Source: Dyella humicola
GTDB taxonomy: Bacteria > Pseudomonadota > Gammaproteobacteria > Xanthomonadales > Rhodanobacteraceae
Assembly: GCF_026283945.1 (NCBI RefSeq)
Contig: NZ_JAPDPC010000001.1
Span: forward strand, 1,798,001 to 1,862,000
Direction: 5' to 3'
Length of the DNA: 64,000 nt
In this document: positions 1-10,213 of the stretch, piece by piece
Layout of the letters: every line of letters begins with the position of its first letter
How positions within the stretch are numbered: position 1 is the stretch's first letter
Position numbers and translations under genes: made by a program
Notes under the pieces: model-generated
Told to the model about the DNA's origin: nothing
Databases searched by the model: none
Seen by the model: only the letters and a program-made list of their open reading frames with translations

Positions 1-2569
1 GGAACGGATACAGCTGTTCCACACGCACGACGGCCACGTCGGTGAGGTCGCGCTTCTGGGCATCTTCCAGCAGGTCGTAATAGACCTTGCCCGAGCACAG
101 CACCACGCGCTTGACCTTCTTGGCAGCCAGCTCGCGATGTTCCGGAATCACCAGCTGGAAGCTGCCGGTGGCGAGTTCGTCCAGGGTGGAGACCGCCAGC
201 TTGTGGCGCAGCAGCGACTTCGGCGTCATCACGATCAGCGGCTTGCGCGCCGGGCGCACCATCTGGCGGCGGATCATGTGGAAGGCCTGGGCCGGCGTGG
301 TCGGCACGCAGACCTGCATATTGTCCAGCGCGCACAGCTGCAGGAAGCGCTCAAGGCGGGCCGAGGAATGCTCGGGACCCGCGCCTTCGTAACCGTGAGG
401 CAGGAACAACGCCAGGCCACACAGGCGGTTCCACTTCGATTCGCCGGAGCTGATGAACTGGTCGATCACCACCTGGGCGCCGTTGGCGAAGTCGCCAAAC
501 TGGCCTTCCCAGATATGCAGCGTGTAGGGATCGGTGGTGGCGCTGCCGTACTCGAACGCCATCACCGCTTCTTCGCTGAGCAGCGAATCGATGATTTCGA
601 CGTCCGCCCCGTCGCGAACATTCGCTAGCGGCATGTAGGTGTAGCCCGTGTTCTGGTCGTGCAACACGGCATGGCGATGGAAGAACGTGCCGCGGCCGCA
701 ATCCTGGCCGACCAGGCGCAGGTTGTAGTTCTGGTCGATCAAGGTGGCGTAGGCCAGGTTCTCGGCAAAGCCCCAGTCGCCAGCCTGTTCCCCGCTGGCC
801 ATCTTGGCGCGATCGTCATAGATCTTGGCGACGCGTGCCTGCAGGGTCAGGTCCTTCGGGAACTTCAGCAGCTGATGGGCCAGTTCGACCAGGCGCTGCT
901 TGGGCACGCCGGTGTCGGTCGGGGTGGACAGCTTGCCGCCGATAAAGGCGTCCCAGTCGACCTCGATGTCCTTGACCAGGGCGGTGGTCAGCTCGGCCAT
1001 CGGCTCGCCGGCTTCAAGGCGTGCGCGATAGTCGTCGAACAACTTCTGCGCGTCGCCGTCGGCCAGCACGCCTTCCTTCACCAACTGCTGAGCGTAAAGG
1101 TCGCGCGTCGTCGGGCGCTTGCGGATGATCTGGTACATCATCGGCTGGGTGGCGGCCGGTTCGTCGGCTTCGTTATGGCCGTGGCGGCGGTAGCACACCA
1201 GGTCGAGCACGACGTCCTTGCGGAACTGTTTGCGGAAGTCGTAGGCCAGGCGGGTGGCCTGGATCACTGCTTCCGGGTCGTCGCCGTTCACGTGGAACAC
1301 CGGTGCGTTGACCATCTTGGCCAGGTCGGTGCAATACAGCGTGGAACGGGCGTCCTGCGGATTGGAGGTGGTGAAGCCCACCTGGTTGTTCACCACGAGG
1401 TGCAGGCTGCCGCCGATCTTGAAGCCGCGCGCCTGCGACATGTTGAACAATTCCATGTTCACGCCCTGGCCGGCCAGCGCCGCGTCGCCATGCACCAGCA
1501 CTGCCAGTGACTGCTTGTGCTCGCTGTCGCGGCGGCGCGTCTGGCGCGAGTGCACGGAACCGGCCACTACCGGATTGACGATTTCCAGGTGCGACGGGTT
1601 GAACGCCAGCGCCACGTGGGTGGCGCCGTTGGGCGTCTTGATGTCGGCAGAGAAGCCCAGGTGGTACTTCACGTCGCCGGAGTGCGCAGGATCATCCGGA
1701 TGGTCGAACTTGCCTTCGAACTCGTTGAACAGCGTGCGAGGCGGCTTGCCGAGGATGTTGACCAGCATATTGAGACGGCCGCGATGGGCCATGCCGATCA
1801 CGACTTCCTTGATGCCGTTGTCGCCCGCGGCGCGGACCACGTCGTCCACCATCGGGATCAGGCTGTCGCCGCCTTCCAGCGAAAAGCGTTTCTGGCCGAC
1901 GTATTTGGTGTGCAGGTAGCGTTCCAGGCCCTCGGCCGCGGTCAATTCGGCCAGGACGCGCAGCTTGCCCGCCTTGTCCAGGCCGGCACTGCCATTGGCC
2001 TGTTCGAGGCGGGTGTAGATCCAGTTACGCTGCTCATGGTTGCTGATGTACATGAACTCGACGCCGAGGGTGTTGGTGTACACCTTCTTCAGACGTGCGA
2101 TCAGGTCACGCAACTTCATGCGCTGGCCACCGCCGGCAAAGTTGCCGCAGTCGAATTCGGTGTCCAGGTCGGCGTCGCTCAGGCCGTGGAACGACGGCTC
2201 CAAATCCGGCGCCGGCAGCTTTTCAGCCAGGCCGAGCGGATCGAGGTTGGCGGCCAGGTGGCCGCGCGAGCGATAAGCGGTGAGGATGCGCAGCACGCCA
2301 GCCTGCTTGCGGGCGTGTGCGTCGTCCATCGGACCGGCGGCGACCGCAGTGCGGCGCTGCTTTTGGGCGGCCTCTATACGCGCAATGGCCGCAGAGTGGG
2401 GAACGTCCCCAGACTCGCGGCCTTTGAAGGATTCGAAATATTTGTTCCAGTCGGCGGAGACCGAGGACGGGTCCGCCAACCAGGATTCATAGAGCTGTTC
2501 GATATATTCGGCGTTGCCGCCGGCGAGTTGAGAGGATTCGAGGAACTCGCGGATCAGATTAGTGCTCAC
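1..2569 (-). CDS. sucA: 2-oxoglutarate dehydrogenase E1 component (3' end outside window)
   Basis: Thiamine-diphosphate E1 subunit of the 2-oxoglutarate dehydrogenase complex, which decarboxylates 2-oxoglutarate in the TCA cycle. The frame stays open from a GTG start at 2569 to the window edge, about 856 codons against roughly 940 in the family, so the C-terminus is cut off by the window. The N-terminus reads MSTNLIREFLESSQLAGG and continues into the usual E1 leader. Around 1430-1500 the translation contains HGDAALAGQGV followed by ELFNMSQAR, which matches the HGDAAVTGQGV metal/ThDP-binding region of E. coli SucA. sucB would be expected just beyond position 1. The plus-strand reading frames over this stretch are antisense shadows. 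Confidence 0.95.
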   Translation of the reverse strand, partial: MSTNLIREFLESSQLAGGNAEYIEQLYESWLADPSSVSADWNKYFESFKGRESGDVPHSAAIARIEAAQKQRRTAVAAGPMDDAHARKQAGVLRILTAYRSRGHLAANLDPLGLAEKLPAPDLEPSFHGLSDADLDTEFDCGNFAGGGQRMKLRDLIARLKKVYTNTLGVEFMYISNHEQRNWIYTRLEQANGSAGLDKAGKLRVLAELTAAEGLERYLHTKYVGQKRFSLEGGDSLIPMVDDVVRAAGDNGIKEVVIGMAHRGRLNMLVNILGKPPRTLFNEFEGKFDHPDDPAHSGDVKYHLGFSADIKTPNGATHVALAFNPSHLEIVNPVVAGSVHSRQTRRRDSEHKQSLAVLVHGDAALAGQGVNMELFNMSQARGFKIGGSLHLVVNNQVGFTTSNPQDARSTLYCTDLAKMVNAPVFHVNGDDPEAVIQATRLAYDFRKQFRKDVVLDLVCYRRHGHNEADEPAATQPMMYQIIRKRPTTRDLYAQQLVKEGVLADGDAQKLFDDYRARLEAGEPMAELTTALVKDIEVDWDAFIGGKLSTPTDTGVPKQRLVELAHQLLKFPKDLTLQARVAKIYDDRAKMASGEQAGDWGFAENLAYATLIDQNYNLRLVGQDCGRGTFFHRHAVLHDQNTGYTYMPLANVRDGADVEIIDSLLSEEAVMAFEYGSATTDPYTLHIWEGQFGDFANGAQVVIDQFISSGESKWNRLCGLALFLPHGYEGAGPEHSSARLERFLQLCALDNMQVCVPTTPAQAFHMIRRQMVRPARKPLIVMTPKSLLRHKLAVSTLDELATGSFQLVIPEHRELAAKKVKRVVLCSGKVYYDLLEDAQKRDLTDVAVVRVEQLYPF

Positions 2570-2644
2570 GTCACCACCGGTGAGGAAGGAAGGCTTTCAG
2601 CCGTTCCGACCGGGGCGGACGGATGGCTGGGAAAAATCCTGTTA

Positions 2645-2675
2645 ATTATAGCCTCGTGCTGCTGCGACGCGGCAA
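2645..2675 (-). promoter_or_regulatory. candidate sigma70 promoter of sucA
   Basis: On the minus strand a perfect TATAAT (2645-2650) is preceded by TTGCCG (2670-2675) with a 19-base spacer. Transcription would start near 2638, about 70 bases before the GTG start. The -10 box is strong; the -35 spacing is long, so the -35 assignment is tentative. Confidence 0.5.
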
Positions 2676-2827
2676 CCCGAAACGTCCAACCAAAGTGGGG
2701 TTGAACAGCCATATTTCGAGTCCCGGGGTACCGACCATCGTCGTAGAGCGCTGTTTTTCACCGGCTCTCGGCATTTTTGTGACGGCGAGACGGCTGCGCC
2801 AAAGGCGTGGAGTCGTTCAGCCAGCGG

Positions 2828-3775
2828 CTAGAGATCGAGCGGATGCAGCGCGCTGGCGCGTGCGGAACGCTCCCAGACTTCGTTGAAGTGCTGCAGCAGC
2901 GGTGCCTGCGCCGCGCGGTCGGTCAGGGCGGCGCGACCGGCGGCACGCTGGGCGTCGGGCTGGAACAGGTAGCCGCCCTGGTCCGTAAGCAGATAGGACG
3001 AGCTGTAGGCCAGGTCGAGGTCCTCGATTGGCGTACGCACCAGGATCACACTGGGCAGGCGCTGGGCGAGGGCGATCAGGCGATGGCTGTCGCGCAGCGC
3101 GGCGGCCGGGTCGTGCAGCAGGATACGAAGCTGCGCGCCGCGGCCCGAGGTGGCGATGCGGCGCAATTCAGCCAGCTCCTGCACGCTGGCATAGACGTCA
3201 TCGGTCAGGCTGGGTTGATAAATGGACAGGCGACGACCTGCCTCGCTCAGCAGGCGTAGGCGGCTGGCGGCGATGTCGCTGCGGCTGCCGGTGGCCAGCG
3301 CCTCGCTGAAGGCAACCGGGTGGCTGGTTGCCACCGATTCGAGACCGAGGCGCATGGCCTGGTGGACCAGACCGCCATCCTCGAAGCGCTCGCCAAATGC
3401 CACGAAACCCTCGCGTTCGTAGAAGGCGAGGGCGGCGATCTGGGCATCCAGCTCCACTTGGACCTGGCCCTGAGTTCTGGCCCGGGTGATCAGTTCGCGC
3501 AACAACGCCGCGCCAACGCCTTGGTTGCGCCACGGCTGACGTACGGCGACCCTGCCGATCTTGCCTTGCGGCGTGAGGCGGGCGCAGCCGATGGCCTCAC
3601 CCTGGCCGTCGCGTGCAAGCAAATGAACGGAGACCGCATCCAGCTCGTCCGCTTCGAGTGCCTCGGGCAGGTGGTGCTCCCCAACGAAGACTTCCCGTCG
3701 AATACCGCGCAGCGCCTCGGTCTCACTGGCGCGAGCCCAGTCGGCACTTTCGACGTGGAAGTCCTGCAGCTTCAT
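2828..3775 (-). CDS. GNAT acetyltransferase fused to a C-terminal domain of unknown function
   Basis: A 315-residue protein. Residues 1 to about 145 form a GNAT fold: the acetyl-CoA motif region reads IGRVAVRQPWRNQGVGAALL, followed by the beta5/alpha4 region with FYEREGFVAFGE. The remaining 170 residues have no GNAT features and look like a separate conserved domain (VILVRTPIEDLDLAYSSSY). The start ATG overlaps the stop of the upstream hydroxylase gene by four bases (ATGA), so the two are probably translationally coupled. Substrate is unknown. The fusion is, from memory, typical of Xanthomonadales; the function of the second domain is not known to me. Confidence 0.85.
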   Translation of the reverse strand: MKLQDFHVESADWARASETEALRGIRREVFVGEHHLPEALEADELDAVSVHLLARDGQGEAIGCARLTPQGKIGRVAVRQPWRNQGVGAALLRELITRARTQGQVQVELDAQIAALAFYEREGFVAFGERFEDGGLVHQAMRLGLESVATSHPVAFSEALATGSRSDIAASRLRLLSEAGRRLSIYQPSLTDDVYASVQELAELRRIATSGRGAQLRILLHDPAAALRDSHRLIALAQRLPSVILVRTPIEDLDLAYSSSYLLTDQGGYLFQPDAQRAAGRAALTDRAAQAPLLQHFNEVWERSARASALHPLDL

Positions 3776-4965
3776 CGGCGGCGTGACTTGCGGGCCACCA
3801 GGTGGCCATCGTTGACCAGCGCCAGCAGCAGGGTACGCTCGGCAGCCGGGATCTTCTTGCCGGGACTCAACTCGCGTTCGCGGCAGAGGCGTTCGGCCAG
3901 TTCGATCGATGCCGGGTAGGCATGGCCGTTGACGAACAGCGTCGCGCCACTCTTTCCACGTGCCCAGGCCATGCGGGCCCAGGGGTGGCGTAGCAACTGC
4001 GCGCCACCGTCGAGCTGCTTGAGCAGGGCCGCCTCCGTCACCGGCTTTTCGGGCGGCACCGGCACCTGGGCATTGCGATAGCGTGTGATGAAGCGTCCGA
4101 ACCAGTCGATCAAGGTGGGCTCGTCCAGCGCTGCCGCAAACGGCAGGGACTTCTTCAGGCGGGCGACAGCGGCGCGATCGATCTCGCCGACGGCCTTGAC
4201 GGGACTGAGATCGGCGTCGCTGTAGCGAAGTTCTTCGGGCAGGCGCTCGGCCAGGTAATCAGCGAGGTCGCCCGTGAGTTCGGCCTGGGAGGGCGCGCGC
4301 ATGCCGACCGAGATGGTCATGCAGGGGCCGCCGAAGGCCATGCCGTCATGCGGTACGCCAGGCGGCAGATACAGCATGTCGCCGGGTTCCAGCAGCCACT
4401 CGTGGGTGGGCTCGAAGTGCAGCAACTGCTTCAGCTCCACATCCGGGCGGAAATCCTTCGGCGCGTTCGGGTCGGTGCTGATCGCCCAATGGCGCTGGCC
4501 GATGCCCTGCAACAGGAATACGTCGTACTGATCCACGTGCGGGCCCACGCCACCACCGGGTTCGGCGTACGAAATCATGATGTCGTCCATGCGCCAGCTG
4601 GGCAGGAAGCTGAAGCTCTGCAGCAGGGCGGCGACATCCACATCCCATTTGTCCACGTCCTGCACCAGCAGGGTCCAGTTGCTGTCTGGCGTCTTGGCAA
4701 AGTCGGCTTCGCTGAGCGGACCGGTCTTTACCTGCCAGCGTTCACGCTTTTCGTCATGCACGATCAGGCGCGATAGGGCCGATTCCTCGCAGGCGAGCCC
4801 GGCCAGGTCGTCAGGTTCGATCGGCGACTGGAAGTCGGGAAAGGCCTGGCGGATCAGTAGCGGGCGCTTCTGCCAATAGTCGCGCAGGAATTGCGTCGGG
4901 CTCATGCCCAGCGGCTGCTTGGCGCTGCCGCGGACTTCGATGGGGAGGGGGCGTGATGTGGTCAT
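3772..4965 (-). CDS. roxA: cupin-type 2-oxoglutarate oxygenase, ribosomal protein L16 arginine hydroxylase
   Basis: A 397-residue JmjC/cupin_4 family protein, the size and order of E. coli YcfD/RoxA, which hydroxylates an arginine of 50S protein L16. The iron ligands are visible: H143 and D145 in GPHVDQYDVF, and H206 in PPGVPHDGMAF. The N-terminal segment WQKRPLLIRQAFP is characteristic of the family, and a C-terminal winged-helix-like region follows. The gene overlaps the downstream GNAT gene by four bases. The ribosomal substrate is inferred from the family. Confidence 0.88.
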   Translation of the reverse strand: MTTSRPLPIEVRGSAKQPLGMSPTQFLRDYWQKRPLLIRQAFPDFQSPIEPDDLAGLACEESALSRLIVHDEKRERWQVKTGPLSEADFAKTPDSNWTLLVQDVDKWDVDVAALLQSFSFLPSWRMDDIMISYAEPGGGVGPHVDQYDVFLLQGIGQRHWAISTDPNAPKDFRPDVELKQLLHFEPTHEWLLEPGDMLYLPPGVPHDGMAFGGPCMTISVGMRAPSQAELTGDLADYLAERLPEELRYSDADLSPVKAVGEIDRAAVARLKKSLPFAAALDEPTLIDWFGRFITRYRNAQVPVPPEKPVTEAALLKQLDGGAQLLRHPWARMAWARGKSGATLFVNGHAYPASIELAERLCRERELSPGKKIPAAERTLLLALVNDGHLVARKSRRR

Positions 4966-5010
4966 TCGCGCATTCTAAGCGAATGACGTGAAGGACCCGG
5001 TTGATCGTGG

Positions 5011-5760
5011 TCAGTGGGGCAGGAAACTTCTCACCACATTGTTCAAGCCGATCGCCAGCACCGCCAGCGCGGCCAGCACCGTGGCGGCACGAGGCGGCAT
5101 TTTTCGCGCCAGCAGCGCGCTGATCGGCGCTGCTACGACACCACCGGCGATCAGGCCCAGCACCGAAGTGCCATGGGGCAGCCCGACCTGCATGAAGAAG
5201 CTGACGCTGGCCACGGCGCTGACCACGCATTTGGCCAGGTGCACCGTGCCGATCACCATGCGCGGCCTGACCCCGCGAGCCACCAGGGTGGGGACGCTAA
5301 GTGCGCTCCAGCCGCCGCCAGCGACGGCGTCGGCAAAGCCGGCAAGCAGGCCCAGCGGGCGGGCGATCCGGGGCGTTTCGTCATGCAGGCGGTGGCCCCG
5401 GATCGGACGAAACAGCAGGAACAGGCCCATGCCGATCAAATAAGGCGTAAGCGCCAGTTTCATCCAGGCGGGCGGCACATGGCTCACTACGTACACGCCG
5501 AGGGTGGCGCCAATCGCCCCCGGGATCACCAGGGCCCAGAACAGCCGGCGCAGCACATTGCGGGCCATCAGATGGCTTATTCCGGAGGCACCGCAGGTGA
5601 AGGTTTCCGCATAGTGCACGCTGGCGCTGGCCAGCGCCGGCGGTACGCCCAGCGTCAACAGCAAGGCCGCCGAGGTGACGCCATAGGCCATGCCTAGTGC
5701 ACCGTCGACGAGCTGGGCGAGCGCGCCTATGACGGCGTACGTAAGAAAATCCGCAGGCAT
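5011..5760 (-). CDS. TauE/SafE family anion exporter (putative sulfite/sulfonate exporter)
   Basis: A 249-residue integral membrane protein with about eight hydrophobic segments in two related halves. The first half carries AQLVDGALGMAYGVTSAALL and the second LGLLAGFADAVAGGGWSAL, the paired motif of the TauE/SafE family. A longer reading frame begins at 6069, but that extension overlaps cysJ in antisense; the ATG at 5760 starts exactly at the family N-terminus (MPADFLTYAVIGALAQ). The gene is divergent from the cysJIH operon, which suggests a role in sulfite, sulfide or sulfonate export. The substrate cannot be read from the sequence. Confidence 0.85.
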   Translation of the reverse strand: MPADFLTYAVIGALAQLVDGALGMAYGVTSAALLLTLGVPPALASASVHYAETFTCGASGISHLMARNVLRRLFWALVIPGAIGATLGVYVVSHVPPAWMKLALTPYLIGMGLFLLFRPIRGHRLHDETPRIARPLGLLAGFADAVAGGGWSALSVPTLVARGVRPRMVIGTVHLAKCVVSAVASVSFFMQVGLPHGTSVLGLIAGGVVAAPISALLARKMPPRAATVLAALAVLAIGLNNVVRSFLPH

Positions 5761-5919
5761 GGGCAATGGGAAAGGGTGAAGGGGCCAGTGTAGGGGACTC
5801 CCAGTCCTCAATGGAAATAAGCGCGTGGACATATGGTTATGCCAACACGTCCTTTCACATGACATGACCTGATGACTACTTTGGGTGTCCAGCAGTATGG
5901 ACGTCCAAAGGAAGTCGAT

Positions 5920-7728
5920 GTGAACGCGGTCGTTTCGACAGAAATTCGTCCGGCATCCATGGACAGTGCCAGGCTGTCGGCGCTGGAGCGGCTGGTCGAG
6001 GGGCTCGGTCCGGCGGAGCTTTATTGGGTCGCCGCCTGGAGCGCCGCCCGAGCGGAACAGCTGAAACACGGCTTGCCCGCTATCCAGACGCCGCCGGCGA
6101 AGGCGCTCAACGACGCGCTGACGATTATCTACGGTAGTCAGACCGGCCAGGCCAAGCGCATCGCCACCCAGCTCAGCGAACGCGTGGAAGCTGCCGGACT
6201 CTCAGTACGGCTGGTGCGCGCCGATGCCTATTCCCAGCGCGACCTGGCGAAAGAAAAGCACCTCGTCGTCGTGATCAGCACCCAGGGCGATGCCGAGCCG
6301 CCGGACGATGCCCGCGGCCTGGTCGAATTCGTGCTGGGCAAGCGCGCGCCCAAGCTGCCCGGCCTGCGCTACGCCGTGCTGGGACTGGGCGACTCCAGCT
6401 ATGCGCAGTTCTGCGCCATCGGTCGCCAGCTCGATGAACGTCTGGCCGAGCTTGGCGCCTCGCGCTTCGCGCCCCTGGGCGAGGCCGATGTGGACATCGA
6501 TGCGGTCGCCGGGCCCTGGACCGAACAGGCGTTCGAGCAGGCCAAGAAGGTCCTGGGAGCGCCGCCGACGCTGGCGCGAGTGGCGACCTTGCAACCCGTG
6601 CCCAGCCGAGCCATTCATTCGCGCGAACGTCCCTTTGCAGCGCCGGTACTCGACAACCAGGCCATCGTCGCGCGTGATGCTGCGCGCGATGTTCGGCACG
6701 TCGAATTGTCGCTGGAAGGATCCGGGCTCAGCTATCAGCCCGGCGACGCCGTCGGTGTGTGGCCACAGAATCCGCCTGCCTTGGTGCAGCAGTGGCTGTC
6801 GCTGCTGCAGTTGGATGGCGATGAGCTAGCGAACCACCATGGGCGCAGCCTGACACTGCGCCGGTGGCTGACGAACGAGCGTGAGTTGACGCGACTAAGT
6901 CGTCCCCTCGTCGCCGCTCTGGCCGACGTCAGCGGCGATCAGGACTTGGCACAACTGCTGAGGCCGGAGCAGTCGCGCGCCTTGGCGACGCTGCTCACCG
7001 AGCATCAGCCCATCGATCTTTGGCGGCGTCATCCGGCCGCGTGGTCGGCCGAGGAACTGGTCGCCGCGCTGCGTCCGGTGACGCCACGGCTGTATTCGAT
7101 CGCCTCCAGCCAGAAGGTCGTCGGCGATGAAGTTCATCTCACGGTGGCCACGGTTGACTATGTCGCCCACGGCGAGCGGCACTGGGGTGCAGCCTCTGCA
7201 TTCATTGCCGCCGCCAGCGACGAACGTCGCCTGCCCATCTATATCGAAGCGAACGAACGCTTCCGCTTGCCGCAGGACGATGCGCGCGACGTGATCATGA
7301 TCGGCCCCGGCACGGGCGTGGCACCGTTCCGTGCCTTCGTGCAGGAGCGTCGCGAGACGAGTGCGCGCGGGCGCAACTGGCTGTTCTTCGGCAATCGCCA
7401 CTTCGCCAGCGAATTCCTCTACCAGCTGGAATGGCAAGCGGCTTTGCGCGACGGCTCGCTACATCGCCTTGATCTGGCGTTCTCACGCGATGGAGCGTCC
7501 AAGATCTACGTGCAGCAACGCCTGCGTGAGCAGGGGCGCGAGCTTTATGCCTGGTTGCAGGAGGGTGCGCACATCTATGTCTGCGGCGACGCAAATCACA
7601 TGGCGAAGGATGTGCACGCTGCCTTGATCGATGTGGCGATCGCGCATGGTGGCCAATCGCCGGAACAGGCCAAGGAGTGGCTGGGCGAGCTTTTGCAACA
7701 GGGCCGCTATGCCCGGGATGTGTATTGA
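5920..7728 (+). CDS. cysJ: sulfite reductase [NADPH] flavoprotein alpha-component
   Basis: Passes electrons from NADPH through FAD and FMN to the CysI hemoprotein during sulfate assimilation. The order is an FMN flavodoxin domain ([16 protein letters not shown] near residue 70, [15 protein letters not shown] near 150), an FAD-binding ferredoxin-reductase domain (RLYSIASSQ), and an NADP domain ([18 protein letters not shown]). The end RYARDVY matches the family. I chose the GTG at 5920 because AAAGGAAG lies five bases upstream; an in-frame ATG at 5872 would add 16 residues. It is the first gene of cysJ-cysI-cysH, with cysI starting two bases after the stop. Confidence 0.95.
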   Translation: MNAVVSTEIRPASMDSARLSALERLVEGLGPAELYWVAAWSAARAEQLKHGLPAIQTPPAKALNDALTIIYGSQTGQAKRIATQLSERVEAAGLSVRLVRADAYSQRDLAKEKHLVVVISTQGDAEPPDDARGLVEFVLGKRAPKLPGLRYAVLGLGDSSYAQFCAIGRQLDERLAELGASRFAPLGEADVDIDAVAGPWTEQAFEQAKKVLGAPPTLARVATLQPVPSRAIHSRERPFAAPVLDNQAIVARDAARDVRHVELSLEGSGLSYQPGDAVGVWPQNPPALVQQWLSLLQLDGDELANHHGRSLTLRRWLTNERELTRLSRPLVAALADVSGDQDLAQLLRPEQSRALATLLTEHQPIDLWRRHPAAWSAEELVAALRPVTPRLYSIASSQKVVGDEVHLTVATVDYVAHGERHWGAASAFIAAASDERRLPIYIEANERFRLPQDDARDVIMIGPGTGVAPFRAFVQERRETSARGRNWLFFGNRHFASEFLYQLEWQAALRDGSLHRLDLAFSRDGASKIYVQQRLREQGRELYAWLQEGAHIYVCGDANHMAKDVHAALIDVAIAHGGQSPEQAKEWLGELLQQGRYARDVY

Positions 7729-7729
7729 G

Positions 7730-9424
7730 ATGACGACGCCACCTTCAGACTTCGAGCGCATCAAGGCCGCCAGCCGCTTCCTGCGCGGTGGTATTGCGGA
7801 AGGCTTGCGTGATCCGGTCACCAACGCCATCAGCGACGACGACAACAAGTTGCTGAAATTTCACGGCAGCTACCTGCAGGATGATCGCGACCTGCGCGAT
7901 GAGCGTCGTCACCAGAAGCTGGAGCCCGCCTACTCGTTCATGTTGCGTGCGCGCTTGCCGTCCGGCGTAGTGACGCCAGCGCAATGGCTGATCTACGACC
8001 AGCTGGCACGTGACTACGCCAATGACACGCTGCGTATCACCACGCGGCAGACGTTCCAGTGGCACGGCATCATCAAGCACCACCTCAAGCCGACGATCGC
8101 GGCCATCCACGCCGCGTTGGCCACCACCATTGCAGCTTGCGGTGATGTCGTGCGCAACGTGGTGAGCACGCCGAACCCGGTCGAGTCCTCGGCGCATGCG
8201 CTCGCTTACGCTTGGGCTGCGCGGCTTTCCGACGGGCTGGCGCCGCGCACGCGGGCCTACCATGAGATCTGGCTCGACGGCGAGCCGCTGGTGGATGAAC
8301 CCAAGGAGGAAGAGCCGCTGTACGGGGCGACTTATCTCCCGCGCAAGTTCAAGATCGGACTGGCGATTCCGCCGCTGAACGATATCGATGTGTTCGCGCA
8401 GGACCTGGGGCTCATCGCGATCATCGAAGCGGGCGAGCTGAAAGGCTTCAATGTGGCGATCGGCGGTGGCATGGGTGCGACGCACGGCGATCCCAGCACG
8501 TATCCGCGGCTGGCCAGTGTGATCGGTTTCGTGAGGGCCGAGCAGCTATTGGAGGTCGCCGAAGCGGTGGTTGCCGTCCAGCGCGATTGGGGTAATCGCA
8601 GCGAGCGCAAGCACGCCCGCCTGAAATACACCATCGATCATCGCGGCCTTGACGCCTTCAAGGCTGAAGTGGAAGCGCGGCTTGGCTTTGCACTGCTGCC
8701 CGAACACACCTATCAGTTCGACCACAGTGGCGATCGTTACGGTTGGATCGAAGGCTCTGATGGCCGCTGGCACCTGACGCTGCACATCGAGGCGGGTCGG
8801 TTGGCCGATGTTGGCGAACACCGTTGGCTTACGGGTCTGCGTGAACTGGCGAAGGTGCATGAGGGCGATTTTCGGCTCACTTGCAATCAAAACGTGATCG
8901 TCGCCAATGTGGCCGCCGACCAGCGCGTCCGCATCGACGCCATCGTCGAGGCACACGGGTTGGGTGGCTACCACCGGCATAGCGGCATTCGCCGTCATGC
9001 GGTGGCTTGCGTGGCCCTGCCGACTTGCGGTTTGGCCATGGCGGAGGCCGAGCGTTACCTGCCGGACCTGCTCCCCAAGCTCGAAGCCTTGCTTGAAACC
9101 CACAGTCTCGCCGATGCACCGATCCTGCTGCGTCTATCCGGCTGCCCTAATGGCTGCTCCAGGCCTTACCTCGGTGAAATCGCCCTGGTCGGGCGCGGGC
9201 CGGGCCGCTATGACTTGCGCCTGGGTGCGGATTTTCGAGGACAGCGACTCAATCAGACCTATCGCGAGAATGTCGATGAGCAGGCCATTCTCGAAGCGCT
9301 ATCGCCGCTGTTCGCGAGCTATGCCGCGCAGCGCGAGACGGGTGAGCATTTTGGCGACTTCCTGATTCGTACCGCTGTCATCGTCACCGCGTCACGAAAG
9401 ATTCCTGCGGAGCTGTTGGCGTGA
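7730..9424 (+). CDS. cysI: sulfite reductase [NADPH] hemoprotein beta-component
   Basis: Siroheme/4Fe-4S subunit that reduces sulfite to sulfide with six electrons from CysJ. It has 564 residues, the normal length. The cluster and siroheme ligands are visible as C427 and C433 (ACVALPTCG) and C472 and C476 ([12 protein letters not shown]), the Cx5C...Cx3C pattern of the family. The siroheme-contact region TRQTFQWHG lies near residue 108. The ATG at 7730 follows the cysJ stop by one base, and the stop overlaps the cysH start as GTGA. Siroheme would come from the cysG product encoded nearby. Confidence 0.97.
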   Translation: MTTPPSDFERIKAASRFLRGGIAEGLRDPVTNAISDDDNKLLKFHGSYLQDDRDLRDERRHQKLEPAYSFMLRARLPSGVVTPAQWLIYDQLARDYANDTLRITTRQTFQWHGIIKHHLKPTIAAIHAALATTIAACGDVVRNVVSTPNPVESSAHALAYAWAARLSDGLAPRTRAYHEIWLDGEPLVDEPKEEEPLYGATYLPRKFKIGLAIPPLNDIDVFAQDLGLIAIIEAGELKGFNVAIGGGMGATHGDPSTYPRLASVIGFVRAEQLLEVAEAVVAVQRDWGNRSERKHARLKYTIDHRGLDAFKAEVEARLGFALLPEHTYQFDHSGDRYGWIEGSDGRWHLTLHIEAGRLADVGEHRWLTGLRELAKVHEGDFRLTCNQNVIVANVAADQRVRIDAIVEAHGLGGYHRHSGIRRHAVACVALPTCGLAMAEAERYLPDLLPKLEALLETHSLADAPILLRLSGCPNGCSRPYLGEIALVGRGPGRYDLRLGADFRGQRLNQTYRENVDEQAILEALSPLFASYAAQRETGEHFGDFLIRTAVIVTASRKIPAELLA

Positions 9425-10143
9425 ATGAGGCGCTGATCAAGGATGCACAGCACGATCCGGCAGCGCTGGATATCCTGAACCGGTGGCTCGACACGCTCAG
9501 TGCGGAAGAGCGTGTGGCCTGGGCGCTTGACGTCGCACCGGGCACGCACGTGCTTTCATCGAGTTTCGGAGCGCAAGCGGCGGTGTCGTTGCATTTGCTG
9601 ACACGGCAACAACCCTCGTTGCCCGTGGTGCTTGTCGACACGGGTTACCTGTTCCCCGAGACCTATCGCTTTATCGACGAACTTCGCGACCGCCTGTCGT
9701 TGAATCTCAAGATCTATAGCGCGCCACAAAGCGCTGCATGGATGGAAGCGCGCGAAGGTCGCCTGTGGGAGCAGGGTATTGCGGGGATCGACCGCTACAA
9801 CCAGCTGCGCAAGGTGGATCCCATGCAACGGGCGTTGAACGATCTGAACGCGGGAACGTGGTTCGCTGGACTTCGGCGGAGCCAGGCGCGAACACGCGCC
9901 GCCATTCATGTCGCCGAGCGACGCGATGATCGCTGGAAGTTCCATCCCATTGCCGATTGGACCGACCGCGACGTGGGCCAGTATCTGCGCCGCCACCAGC
10001 TGCCTTATCACCCGCTGTGGGATCAGGGATACATCTCGATCGGCGACGTGCACACCACGCATCGATGGGAGCCTGGCGCGGACATCGACTCCACGCGCTT
10101 CTTTGGCCTCAAGCGCGAGTGTGGACTGCACGGGCTCGCCTGA
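9421..10143 (+). CDS. cysH: phosphoadenylyl-sulfate (PAPS) reductase, thioredoxin-dependent
   Basis: Reduces PAPS to sulfite and PAP. It has 240 residues. The nucleotide-binding region [14 protein letters not shown] and the C-terminal catalytic motif KRECGLH (C234) are present. C234 is the only cysteine, so the CC...CxxC iron-sulfur set of APS reductases is absent; this makes it a PAPS enzyme, consistent with the APS kinase domain in the next gene. It starts with GTG overlapping the cysI stop by four bases, which implies translational coupling. Confidence 0.95.
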   Translation: MNEALIKDAQHDPAALDILNRWLDTLSAEERVAWALDVAPGTHVLSSSFGAQAAVSLHLLTRQQPSLPVVLVDTGYLFPETYRFIDELRDRLSLNLKIYSAPQSAAWMEAREGRLWEQGIAGIDRYNQLRKVDPMQRALNDLNAGTWFAGLRRSQARTRAAIHVAERRDDRWKFHPIADWTDRDVGQYLRRHQLPYHPLWDQGYISIGDVHTTHRWEPGADIDSTRFFGLKRECGLHGLA

Positions 10144-10213
10144 ACTGCATACACGACCTGATTTACTCCAGCGTCTTGCGCTGGCCGCTACCCCGATCAA
10201 ACAAGAAAACACC

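Noticed and set aside
659-2704. Long plus-strand reading frames opposite sucA
   Set aside because: They are antisense to a clear SucA coding sequence; high GC creates long open antisense frames with valine/alanine/histidine-rich, repeat-like translations.
5761-6069. N-terminal extension of the TauE/SafE protein
   Set aside because: It overlaps cysJ in antisense and is not hydrophobic; the family start is at 5760.
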